From Dactylis glomerata (taxonomy: Eukaryota > Streptophyta > Magnoliopsida > Poales > Poaceae), in contig QXEO01000143.1 in NCBI GenBank assembly GCA_007115705.1, forward strand, positions 5,935,434 through 5,999,433: a stretch of 64,000 nucleotides of DNA. The letters are read 5' to 3'. Made by a program: the position numbers and the translations under genes. Shown here piece after piece: positions 1-9,857 of the stretch. Under the pieces are notes generated by a model that was not told the origin of the DNA, did no database searches, and saw nothing but the letters and a program-made list of their open reading frames with translations. How positions within the stretch are numbered: position 1 is the first letter of the stretch; each line of letters opens with the position of its first letter.

Positions 1-1117
1 TTCCAACACCATTCAAACTTTTTATAAACACCTCTTTTGATGAAAACCAATAAAGACCAGAGGAAAATAGACACCTTGATGAAAAGATATAACAAGATCT
101 GAACACAAATCAAGGCGAAGAATGCAAGCTAAACGCAGTAGCAGAAAAAGAGAACACTCGTTGATCGATAAGAGTGAAAACTAGAGTGTTCTTGGCAATG
201 AAAAACGAGTTCTTCTCCTCCAAAAGAAATATGATGTGATCTAACCATTTATTATAGCCAACAAACTAAACTAATAAAGAAAACTAAAACAACTAACGCT
301 CCAAGAAAAACACATAGTGCATGAAGCAATAAAAATATAGTGTCTTGAAAGGTGACCTGATTTTTGCCGATGAAGAAGGGGTGCCTCGGGGGCATCCCCA
401 AGCTTTGATGCTTGTACTTCTTGGATATTTCTTGGGGTGATGCGTGGGCATCCCCAAGCTTGAGCTTTTGTCCATTCTTCAACTCATCTCATCATTCTCC
501 AATCCCTACACTTGAAAACTTCCTTCATACAAAACTAAACACAAATCTATTAGCAACATTAGTGTAGCATAACATATAATCACAATCTTTTGCTTCAGGT
601 TTCAACCTAAAACCACCACATATATAGGATATACTACTGTAGCAACTTCCCTAAAAGTTCCGTGATCAAAAGAACTCAAAAGAAAGCGATAAAGCGGCAA
701 ACACAAATATTGACAGAAATCTGTCAAAACAGAACAGCTGACAAAGGCCGAATTTTTGAGGTGTTTTATGTTGCTCAAATCAAAAAGTGTTCAACTAATG
801 AAAGTTTGGATATAACCTGGGTCATATGCACAAGAAATCGAAGGCCAAAAGATATACAGAGAATTTATACGAATTTTTACGGTGCAGCACCAAAAACAGT
901 TTCAGGACAGCAACATCCCCAAATCTTACCTCACTCGAATTAGAGGCTTCTCTTGGCACAACAATGAAATAAATAAGATAAGGAGCGGTCATTACAGTAG
1001 TAATGACTTCCAAGACTCAAATAAAAGAAAAAGTACTGAAAATAAAACATTGGGTTATCTCCCAAGAGTGCTTTTCTTTAACGCCTTTGAGCTAGGCGCA
1101 GTAATTTGCAAAGATGC

Positions 1118-1966
1118 TCATGTGGGCGCCATATAAGAGCTTGAGGCAAAGGCGCCATATAGGAACTTAAAGCAATAGAGAGCATCAAAAAGCAGATATG
1201 AAACACATTTAAATCTAAACCACTTCCTATGCATAGGAATCTTGTAAGAAAATAAATCAACGAGGCATATAGTAGCAAGCATGGATAGATAAAACAAGTG
1301 CCACTTCAAGATTTGCGACATAAAGAGGGGAAACTTAATATTGTTGAGATCCATCAAACCATGTTTCCCTCTCTCATAATAACTTTCAGTAGCATCATGA
1401 ATAGAACTAACAATATAACTATCACATAAAGCATCCCTATCATGAGCCACATGCATAAAAGAATTAATACTCACCATAGGAACAATAGTAGTAGGAGCAG
1501 ATTCAACAGAATAATTATTCTCATCACCATAATCATCATAAATAGGAGGCATATTGTAATCATAACTAATTTTATCCTCAATAGTAGGTGAACTGAAAAT
1601 ATTATACCCATCATCATAACCATCATAAACTAGAGGTTTAGTATCATCACAAGCTAGAGAACAACTATTTCGCAAAGCATATTCTTCAAACATATCATCA
1701 TAAGAAGGAACATCACATATGGGAGATAAAATATCATCAGAGCAAAATTTCTTCACTAAAGCTGGGGAACTAAAAATATCATGCTTAACAAAACCAGCTT
1801 CCCCAAGCTTTGACTTTTCTATAGCATTAGCAACAACGGTGTTCAAAGCATTCATACTAACAACACTATTAGCATGCAAATTAAGCTCCAAAGGTTTTTC
1901 AATTTTCTCTTCAAACACTTCATATCTAAACTCAGGAAAAAGACTAGAGAACTCTTTATTTTCCAT
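1118..1966 (-). CDS. 282-aa retroelement ORF with C-terminal membrane segments
   Basis: This single ORF begins MENKEFSSLFPE at the ATG at 1966, just after the 5' leader. That is the position where elements V and Y encode gag. The N-terminal two thirds is acidic and low complexity, rich in D, Y and S. Residues about 215-265 hold two hydrophobic stretches that could cross a membrane, separated by a basic loop (HRKWFRFK). I see no gag, protease, RT or integrase motif. I recall similar predicted proteins from wheat repeats but know no function. An env-like or movement-type role is speculation. It could also be a non-translated relic, although it has no premature stop. Confidence 0.6.
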   Translation of the reverse strand: MENKEFSSLFPEFRYEVFEEKIEKPLELNLHANSVVSMNALNTVVANAIEKSKLGEAGFVKHDIFSSPALVKKFCSDDILSPICDVPSYDDMFEEYALRNSCSLACDDTKPLVYDGYDDGYNIFSSPTIEDKISYDYNMPPIYDDYGDENNYSVESAPTTIVPMVSINSFMHVAHDRDALCDSYIVSSIHDATESYYERGKHGLMDLNNIKFPLFMSQILKWHLFYLSMLATICLVDLFSYKIPMHRKWFRFKCVSYLLFDALYCFKFLYGAFASSSYMAPT

Positions 1967-2078
1967 TAAGCCTAACTAGTGAAAATAAAAACAAGAAACA
2001 AAAAGATGTAATTGCAAAATCTAAAGGAAATAACTCCGAGCACTCACACAGGAGGATGCGAGTACCTTTTACCTTACC

Positions 2079-2096
2079 TCCCCAGCAACGGCGCCA
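2079..2096 (-). other. Primer binding site of W (tRNA-Asp type)
   Basis: TGGCGCCGTTGCTGGGGA on the minus strand lies 10 nt inside the LTR end. It matches the 3' end of plant tRNA-Asp with one mismatch; the perfect form is present in element V. The same site recurs in Y and Z. Confidence 0.8.
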
Positions 2097-2106
2097 GAAA
2101 AGAGCT

Positions 2107-3542
2107 TGATGTCTACGCACACGTCTGTTCTTGTAGACAGTGTTGGGCCTCCAAGTGCAGAGGTTTGTAGAACAGCAGCAAGTTTCCCTTAAGTGGATCA
2201 CCCAAGGTTTATCGAACTCAGGGAGGAAGAGGTCAAAGCTATCCCTCTCAAGCAACCCTGCAATTATGATACAGAAAGTCTCTTGTGTCCCCAACACACC
2301 CAATACACTTGTCAGATATATAGGTGCACTAGTTCGGGGAAGAGATAGTGAAATACAAGTGGTATGGATGATTACAAGTAGTAAATACAATCTGGAATAA
2401 AAATGGCAGCAAGCAAACAAGTAACAAAACAACGAGTAAACGGTGTGCAAAGCTTGGAAACAAGGCCTAGGGATCATACTTTCACTAGTGGACACACTCC
2501 CAACAAATATAACATAATTGAACCAATAGATACTATCATCAATATGCAACTCAAAACAATTCTCCAATGGAAAACATACACTAATCATGCGTAGGGCTAT
2601 GAAGCACTCCTCAAAGTCCGTATGTACCCAAACTAGATTGTCTCACACTATCACCGTGAACGCACTAGATGGTTCCAACAAACACCAACATTTCATAGAG
2701 ACATTAACCAAAAAGATACACATGATGCACACACTAGTCATCTTTACACCATGATACGAGGTATCTCCGGAGAGTATAATAATAAAGCATAGGAGTAGCA
2801 TAATATCTGAATAATAACATCTACCAATTCAACTAGATACAAAGCTCATGATCACATAAAGATCACATCATGGGAGAGAGAGGTGAACCACATAGCTACC
2901 GGTAGAGCCCTTAGCCCCGGGGGAGAACTACTCCCTCCTCATCATAGGAGACAGCAAGGTTGATGGAGATGGCGGTGAGATCGATGGAGACAGCGGAGAC
3001 GGTGATGGAGACCAATGGAGATGGCTCCGGGGGCACTTCCCCGTCCCGGCAGGGTGCCGGAACAGAGACTTCTGTCCCTCGAAATTTGTCTTCGACGGCG
3101 GCGGTGCTGCGGAACTATTCTGGAAAAAAACACCAACCCCTTTAGGGTTTTCTGTCCTGAGGCTTTATATAGGCGAAGGGGCATCATCAGGGGGCAGCCA
3201 GGGGCTCCTCACACCAGGTGGGCGCGGCCAGGGGCTGGGCCGCACCCCCTATGTGTGAGGACGGCCTCTGGCCCCCCTCTGGCTCTCTTTCGGTCTTCGG
3301 GAAGCTTCCGGGAAAAATAAGACTTCTGGAACTTGTTTCATCCAATTCCGAGAATATTCCCCGTGTAGCTTTTCTGAAACACAAAAACAGCAGAAAACAT
3401 GGAACTGGCACTGTGGCATCTTGTCAATAGGTTAGTTCCATAAATCGCATAAAAGTGCCACGAAGTGTAACGAAACACAAGGCAAATGGTGTAAAAACAA
3501 GCATGGAGCATCAAAAATTATAGATACGTTTGAGACGTATCA
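2107..3542 (-). repeat. 5' LTR of element W
   Basis: The LTR is bounded by TG and CA. Read on the minus strand it begins TGATACGTCTCAAACG at 3542 and ends GTGCGTAGACATCA at 2107. It is 1436 bp long. Its terminal third differs from the LTRs of Y, V and Z, so W represents another subfamily sharing the same LTR start and primer binding site. Confidence 0.82.
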
Positions 3543-3548
3543 CGGTGT

Positions 3549-3641
3549 TGATGTAGATGACCGGCCAGTTGGGAACCCCAAGAGGAAGGTATGATGAGCA
3601 CAGCAGCAAGTTTTCCTTCAGTAAGAAACCAAGGTTTATCG
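3549..3641 (-). repeat. Fragment of old Athila-like LTR (LTR A), outer part
   Basis: This is the end of an LTR on the minus strand, recognisable by homology with 9053-9140 and 48008-48095. It is cut at 3641 by the Tat relic and continues at 8734. About 30 bp of LTR A and the Tat element's own 3' end are lost at this junction. Confidence 0.7.
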
Positions 3642-5004
3642 CACTTTCTTTCGCACATGGTGCAGATGTCGACTGGGAGAAGGTTAGCTCTCCTCATGGC
3701 GGCACCCGCGCTGAGTTGAAGGCTTTCTTCGAGAAGGCGAAGAAGTTGGCGCCCGCCCTGGCGTCAATTATTTCTGCTTCGGCGGCTTCCGTGACATCTA
3801 CTGCGCCAACTCCAGCGGCGGAAGAACTCGCGCCTCCTTCAACTCTTGGTGATGAATTTACCATGCCTTCTTCTGCCATGGAGCAAAATGCTGAGGTGGT
3901 GTAGACTCGGCTTCTCTGTAGTTTTCAATTTCTGCTTTTGATGTAAAAACCTGTAGTCGCATGCAACCCGAGAACCTTAGTCAAAGGGTTTGCATTTATG
4001 TAAATATGCTTCTTTTCTATAATATGTTGTGCTGGCTTCTGAAATGTTTCTCCTTTATTTGACTTCCAGTCTATGCACATCAATGATCCTTTGAGTCGCG
4101 ATCATGCTCCTTCTTCTGCTCGCGAGTTCGGTTCTAAGGTTTCGTCGCCTCCTTGCCGCTGCTGTCAATGCGCGGAATATTCTTCAAGGATTTCTGATCT
4201 TGAGGCTCGCTTGACTTTGGCCAAACGCCAAGCACAGATGGTTGTGGGCAAAGCTAGCAAAGCTTGTGGTTTGACAAAGCAGATATCTATTCTTGATGAT
4301 AAGGTGTCTAGCTTGATGGTGAAGATTGTGCATCATGAGGAATGCAACTCTTTTGTCCTTGGCATTATCGAGTCTGCCTGCGAGATGTTGCGATGTAAGT
4401 TTCCTTTCGACTTATCTTTTTTCCCTTTTTGTCCCACTGCTACTTTGTGATATCCTTTGCCATTATAGGCACTTGTTTGGATTTTGCTGCTGAAGATCGT
4501 CGGGTTACCGAACGAAATGCGGCTCTAGAAAAAATGTCAGCGGGTATTGAGACTTTGTGGTCTGATCCTCGACGCCGGAGTGCTATCGTATTGCTTCAGG
4601 ACCGCGCCCAGCATATTGGCGAGTCAGTTGATGGTTGCCGAAGAGCTCTCACAACTATGTATTCTGTTATGCTTCCTCGCAATCCTCAGCCTGCAAGTTT
4701 CCCACTGCTTCTCGATACTTTTAGATCCAGCCAACGCATTCATCGATTGATAGAACTGAACTTAGTGGCAGGTGCCAATTTTGCTCTTGGGTGGATACGT
4801 AAGTGGCACCCGAGACTGAATTATAGCTCTATGTCCCTGAGTTTGGCTCCAGGTGGAGCTAGTCTGCGAGTATATGTGGAGAATACCCTGCAGTCTGCTC
4901 GAAGGCTTATAGCTAGGCTGCTGCAAGCGGATGCCGCATTTTTCCGTGAGTATCACTATTTAGATCCTTTAGGTGTAGATGATTCTGACAACCCGCTATT
5001 GTAG
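3642..5004 (+). pseudogene. Spliced antisense accessory gene of the Tat element, 5'-truncated
   Basis: Three exons on the strand opposite to gag can be joined in frame: 3642-3895, 4070-4394 and 4469-5004. The first intron (3896-4069) is phase 0, with donor GAG|GTGGTG and acceptor TTCCAG. The second (4395-4468) has donor GATGTAAGT and acceptor TTATAG, and a TGC codon is rebuilt across it. About 370 residues remain, ending with TAG at 5002. The middle is helical and coiled-coil-like (KASKACGLTKQISILDDK), and the last exon encodes a conserved-looking helical region. The layout matches the additional ORFs reported in Tat-lineage elements. The molecular function is unknown. The 5' end is lost by deletion, so it is called a pseudogene. 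Confidence 0.6.
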
Positions 5005-5298
5005 TACTTTTGTATATGTGGAACACGAGAGTTTCTTATTTCGCGACTGTACGTCTAAAATTTGTTCTCAGAGCGTTTTTGTATGATTCGTGCGTTTACC
5101 ACATTTTCCCTTTGAAAGACTCGTAAACTCGAATATGAGGAACGTTTTGTCTTTATTATACTTGTAATGTAAGATACATGGGGTGACCCAAGAGATCCGG
5201 CCTATGACCTGTGTTCTGGATCTAGAGGGCATTGCCCCTGGGATAACTTGTGGCTTTTACAGCCTTATTCTTCTACTCTACTTTGTTGTCCTTGATGC

Positions 5299-8200
5299 TT
5301 ATGCCATCGTGGCGTTCTCTTCTTCTTCTATAACTTTGTCTTCTCTTGATGCTTCTACTCGTGGTTTCTTCGTCTCTGGCTCCACAGCACGTCCTTCGGG
5401 TAACTTGACACCTTCCGTAGTCGTGTTTTTCACCTTCTCTGCATAGTTGGCTATCATGCCAAAGTTTTGCGCCATCTTGTGGAACTCCCTGTTGCAGAGG
5501 TCTGAAACCTTGAAGCTTCCCTTTACTGTAATTATTCCCTTTGGTCCTGGCATTTTGAGTACTAGATATGTATAGTGAGGTACTGCCATGAATCGTGAAA
5601 ACGCGGGTCACCCGAGGATCGCGTGATACTGAGATGGCCAGTCCATGACCTCGAAGTCTAGCTTTTCTCTTCTGTAGTTTTGTCGGTTGCTGAAGCAAAC
5701 ATTAAGTGCTATCCGCCCTAGAGGATAATTGGCACTTCCTGGTACGATTCCATGGAAGGAACAATCTGTTGGCTTCAGGAACTCTAGTGATATGTGCATT
5801 GCTCTGAGCATTTTCGCGTATATCAGATTAATTCTGCTTCCTGCGTCCATGAATATTCTGTCGACATCGTATGCGCCGATTTGAGCTTTGAGTACCAAGG
5901 GCGCGTTCCCCAGCTGAGGTACTGTTATAGGGTGATCTTCCCTGTTGAACTCGATTGGTTGTTCTGACCAGTGTAGATATTCTGTTGCAGCTGGAGGTGA
6001 AGTGACTGCTAGATTGACTTGTCGAGTAATACTCTTTTCCTCTTTGTTCGACTTGGGCACAGGTTGTATCATTGCTGTGATGTGTCCCTTAGATGGAACG
6101 TACCCTTCGTCGTCATCGTGTCCCTGGCTTGGCTGGTCTTGTCCTTGAGGGGCTCCATTGTTCCCTTGTTGACTTGTGGGAGGTTTGTTGCTTCCTTCGT
6201 ATCCTTGTCGCCTTGCTTCGGTTTGCTTATTTAATGCTGCCTCTTGTAGCTTCAAGAATGTTGTGCAATCTTTCATTGCATGCCTAGATACTCGCTTTCC
6301 ATCGACGAACGCTGAGTGTATATGACAAGGTCCGTTTAGCATGTCTTCTGGCGACGGGTTATACTCTCTGGATTCTCTTGTGGGAAACTTTTTATAGTCC
6401 TCTTTTCCGTAGCTTCGATATCCCGAGCTTCTGCGATCACTCCCTTGATAGCTGTTGTCCTTGTATCCCGCGGCTACTTGGCTGTGGGAGCCGTAGTTGT
6501 TGTAATTGCGGGACCGTCTTCTTTGACTTTCATATATGTTTCTTCTATCGTCCTCTGGGGATCGTGTCCGCTTGTTGTTGCATGCGTCTTCTCCGTCTGC
6601 GAATCTGTTTGCTACGTCCATGAGGTCCGACACTGTTTTCGGCTTAATTCTGCCCATCTTTTCGACTAGGTCTCTTCGCCTTAATCCAATTATGAAAGCG
6701 TCTATTGCTCTTTCGTCTGAAACTTCAACTGCTGAGTTTTTGATAAGACTCCATCTTTGGATGTATGCCCGTAATGTTTCATCGCGTTGTTGCACACACG
6801 CTTTGACTTCTTCTATTGATGCCAGCCGCTTGTATGTCGACCTGAAGTTGCTTGTGAATTGCTTCGTGAGGTCTTCCCAGCTTCCAATAGTCTCTTTCTC
6901 TAGTTTGCTCAACCATGACCTTGTTGCGCCGGTGAGGTGTAGTTACAAACTTTGCATTGCTGTTTCTTTGGTTCCTCCCAATATTTGTACTGCTTGCAGG
7001 TAGTCTGAGAGCCATGATTGCGGTTGCTGTGATCCGTCGTACTTTTGTTGATCATGAGGTAATTTGAACCCCTTGGGTACTGGTGTAGTGTGAACCCTGT
7101 GGGTAAAGCATGATGCTCCCATCTCTTTTTCGTTGTCTTCATAGTCGTGCTTTCCGTTTGGCGATCGGGATCTTCAGGTTCCTCCATGTTGTCTTGGTGA
7201 TGGCGATCGAGATCGTTGATTACTATTTCTGTGCCGAGGACTATTGTGACGGCGAGGTGACCTTGGCTTGTGTGCTTCCTTGTGGTGATATGCTTCCTCT
7301 CCTTTTGCTGATAGCTTGTGGCCCACCATGTTTAGTCCGTTCAATGCTGCTCTATGCATATGTTCCCTAGGATCCCCTGGGCTTGGTCGAGTTGTAAGCA
7401 GATATGCTTGTGCTGCCACTAGTGCTGCTTCAGGGGTTTTTGGTACGATGTTCCCCTGCTCGTTGACCGATAGGTAGGACGAGTCGAGGTTTTTGGAGAT
7501 GCTTTGCCTTTCTGAGTACTCGAGGTTTTCGTACCTTGAACCATGTCGATGATTTATCCTTGCGTTAGTATGTGACGCGTTGCTTCGTGCTCTGCGAACG
7601 GCGTTGCTGGCTGCGATGGCTGAGTCTTTCATTTTCTGTATCTCTATTTTGTCCTTCGCTAGTTGCTTTGCCTGCTGCCTTAGGGCATAGTGATACCCCA
7701 GGAGTATGTCCTTGCTAGAATTGGATGGTATTGGTGTGCCGTTTTCCATAGCTTCCCTTATTACTCTCCATTCGTCGGCTGATAATCGAATTTTTTCCCT
7801 AGTTGTGAGGGATTCTGTTGTTTGCCCTTCTGCTAGATGATTTGCCCCTCTGTCGATATTTGCTGGGTTTAGCACTGGATTGTTGTTTTCGTCGAATTCT
7901 TCTGAATTGTCTCCTACAATGGCGAGCACCTGGCATTGTTTTCCAATGTTACTATTAAAGCTTGAGAAGATCGAGTCACCATCTTCAGAAAGCTCTAACC
8001 CTGTCTTCCATGTATCTGTTGACTTGTCTAAGATATCGTCGAGGCAGATCATGAGATCTTCGAGTTGGACCCCTACATCAAAATTTTCCATTGCTTCGTC
8101 GTCTTCTGCGATTTTTTCCTTTTTGCACTTCTTCTGAGCTGACCGACGAGTTTACCTCGCTGGAAGAGCCTTCAGAATATTCCATTATTGCTACTGTTTC

Positions 8201-8344
8201 GGGCTCACTTGCCGACGGATCTTGTTTCATCGGATCTGAAAGGCGAGATGAACCCGATGGCCCGATGAAGATGCTTAAACTTCCAATTGTCAACTCCATC
8301 TCTTGATTTTCGTCGACTTTTGCACTGCTATTGGCTAAAAGCAA
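5299..8344 (-). pseudogene. Tat gag-protease ORF, broken by a frameshift and three stops
   Basis: The frame opens at 8344 (MLLANSSAKV) and can be followed to 5299. It contains a basic RS-rich region at about 7180-7560 and the gag core (SWEDLTKQFTSNF at about 6880). A retropepsin follows (IFMDAGSRINLIYAKML at about 5850), then the typical YHAILG / RPAF-like linker and MPGPKGIITVKGSF. Breaks are a probable +1 A in the A run near 8118 and in-frame stops at 7174-7176 (TGA), 6943-6945 (TAA) and 5608-5610 (TGA). Each stop is one C-to-T change away from the expected Arg or Gln codon. The ORF ends at 5299 with no RT following. Confidence 0.75.
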
Positions 8345-8378
8345 AAAGCCGTCGAATTCATGATTCCAACGCCCAGAG

Positions 8379-8396
8379 TCTCCACGGTCGGCGCCA
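8379..8396 (-). other. Primer binding site of the Tat relic
   Basis: TGGCGCCGACCGTGGAGA on the minus strand starts 2 nt inside the LTR, the normal spacing. It ends in the TGG needed to pair with a tRNA CCA tail. I do not assign the tRNA. Confidence 0.65.
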
Positions 8397-8398
8397 AT

Positions 8399-8733
8399 TG
8401 ACGAGGGTTAACTCGACAAATGTCCTAGATGAAGGACTTAGGATCGAGGAGATAGGGCGTCGGATGAACTCGAAGGTAAGGTTAGTCGAAATAGGTGTAT
8501 ATCGAAAGTAAACTTGGGTGTTGAACCTGGCTTGCTTTCAATCTGCCCTACACCATCCCCTCCTGGCCCTTATATATAGGTGGCCAGGTCTCGAGGATCG
8601 GGTAGGGTCCGATACAGATTACAATATCGACATACGATAAGGACTCGTATCTCGACTATCATTACAATTGGGCCTAGCTTAACGAGCCTCAGGGGTACTC
8701 AACTAACGGGCTCTATTAGCTATACCCTTGTCA
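8399..8733 (-). repeat. 5' LTR of the Tat relic
   Basis: This is a 335-bp LTR. On the minus strand it starts TGACAAGGGTATAGC at 8733 and ends AACCCTCGTCA at 8399, giving TG/CA termini inside a TGAC/GTCA inverted repeat. It is short for this lineage, so an internal deletion is possible. Confidence 0.65.
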
Positions 8734-9052
8734 GTGATGCTTGCTAGCTTCGCGACAGCTCTGGACAATTTATAAGGCGCCTCGTCCAGGGCTTTGCTTT
8801 GCACCAGCAACAACGTGGAAGCTGCACACAACACAACCAAGAACTTTGCTCCCAACTTACGATAAGGTTGTCAATCTCACCGGTTTGCTGTAAACAAAGG
8901 ATTGAGCGTATCGAGTGGAAAACAATAGTAGTATGCGAGAAAGTAAACAGTGCGAGTAAAAGTAAAATGGTGGTAGCAATGTAAAGGAAATTGGACTGGG
9001 GTCCACAGTTCACTAGTGGTGTCTCTCCATAAGATAAATAACAACATGCTGG
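8734..9052 (-). repeat. Fragment of LTR A, inner part
   Basis: This continues LTR A after the Tat relic and is homologous to 9188-9498, though clearly diverged. It is cut at 9052 (ACATGCTGG) where element Y's 3' LTR starts. The remainder of LTR A is not found on Y's far side. Confidence 0.65.
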
Positions 9053-9857
9053 TGATGCGGGAAGGATGACCACCCAGTTGGGAACCCCAAGAGGAAGGTA
9101 TGATGAGTACAGTAGCAAGTTTTCCCTCAGTAAGAAACCGAGGTTTATCGTACCAGTAGGAAAAAGCCAAACTTAAGAAGGTGATGCTTGCTAGCTTCGT
9201 GACACTCCAGCAAGGGCGCCGTTTACGATTCTTGTTGGTGCGTCTTCAACTAGTAGCAACGCGGAACCTGCACACAACACAACCAAGTACTTTGCTCCCA
9301 ACTTACGATGAGGTTGTCAATCTCACCGGTTTGCTGTAAACAAAGGTATGAGCGTATCGAGTGGAAAACAGTAGTAGTATGCGAGAAAGTAAACAGTGCG
9401 AGTAATAGTAAAATAGTGTAACAATGTAAAGGAAATTAGACCGGGGTCCACAGTTCACTAGTGGTGTCTCTCCAAAAGATAAATAACAACATGCTGGGTT
9501 AACAAATTACAGTTGGGCAATTGATAGAATAAAGATAACGTGCATATGTCGCGAGGATCACTATGAGATTTACTCTGGCATTACAACAAGATACATAGAC
9601 CGCCATCCAACTGTATCTATGACTAATAATCCACTCGCGGGGAATCATTCGAGGACCCCTTGAGTATTAAGTTGCGAACAACAGATAACTGCATTAAGCA
9701 AAGTGTGTAATGTAAACAAAATGAATGTCCTTGGACACAAGAATGTTGTTTTCTCCCTAGTAGCAACATCACATCTACAACCTTAGAGGTTTCTGTCACT
9801 CCCCCAGATTAAATAGAGGCATGAACCCAACTATCGAGCATAAATACCCCCTCTTGG
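9053..9857 (-). repeat. 3' LTR of Y, outer part
   Basis: It begins TGATGCGGGAAGG next to LTR A and is interrupted at 9857 by the Tekay element. The last five bases (9853-9857, CTTGG) are the left copy of the Tekay target duplication. Homologous to 48008-48816 with a few percent mismatches. Confidence 0.85.

Larger units (their letters stand above)
1..3542 (-). mobile_element. Athila-lineage LTR retrotransposon W (Sabrina/WHAM-like), 3' LTR outside window
   Basis: The element reads right to left: 5' LTR at 2107-3542, primer binding site at 2079-2096, one 282-aa ORF, then a non-coding 3' domain running off the left edge. The 3' domain (1-1117) is homologous to those of elements Y, V and Z in this window. 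No reverse transcriptase or integrase is visible, so it looks non-autonomous, although its left part is missing. Assignment to the Sabrina/WHAM group rests on remembered LTR and internal sequence; the exact family name is uncertain. Confidence 0.8.
3642..8733 (-). mobile_element. Tat-lineage Gypsy retrotransposon relic, non-autonomous and 3'-truncated
   Basis: Read on the minus strand: short LTR (8733-8399), primer binding site, a gag-protease ORF (8344-5299), then a gene on the opposite strand (3642-5004). RT, RNase H and integrase are absent between the protease and the antisense gene. The 3' LTR is missing, and the element stops abruptly inside the antisense gene's first visible exon. Gag-protease plus an additional antisense ORF is the layout known for Tat/Grande/Retand-type elements. 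It interrupts LTR A; because the left end is deleted, no target duplication can be shown. Confidence 0.75.

Noticed and set aside
5183..7370. Several plus-strand ORFs over the Tat gag region
   Set aside because: Hydrophobic or Cys/Leu-rich antisense shadows of the gag-protease frame; only 3642-5004 shows exon structure.
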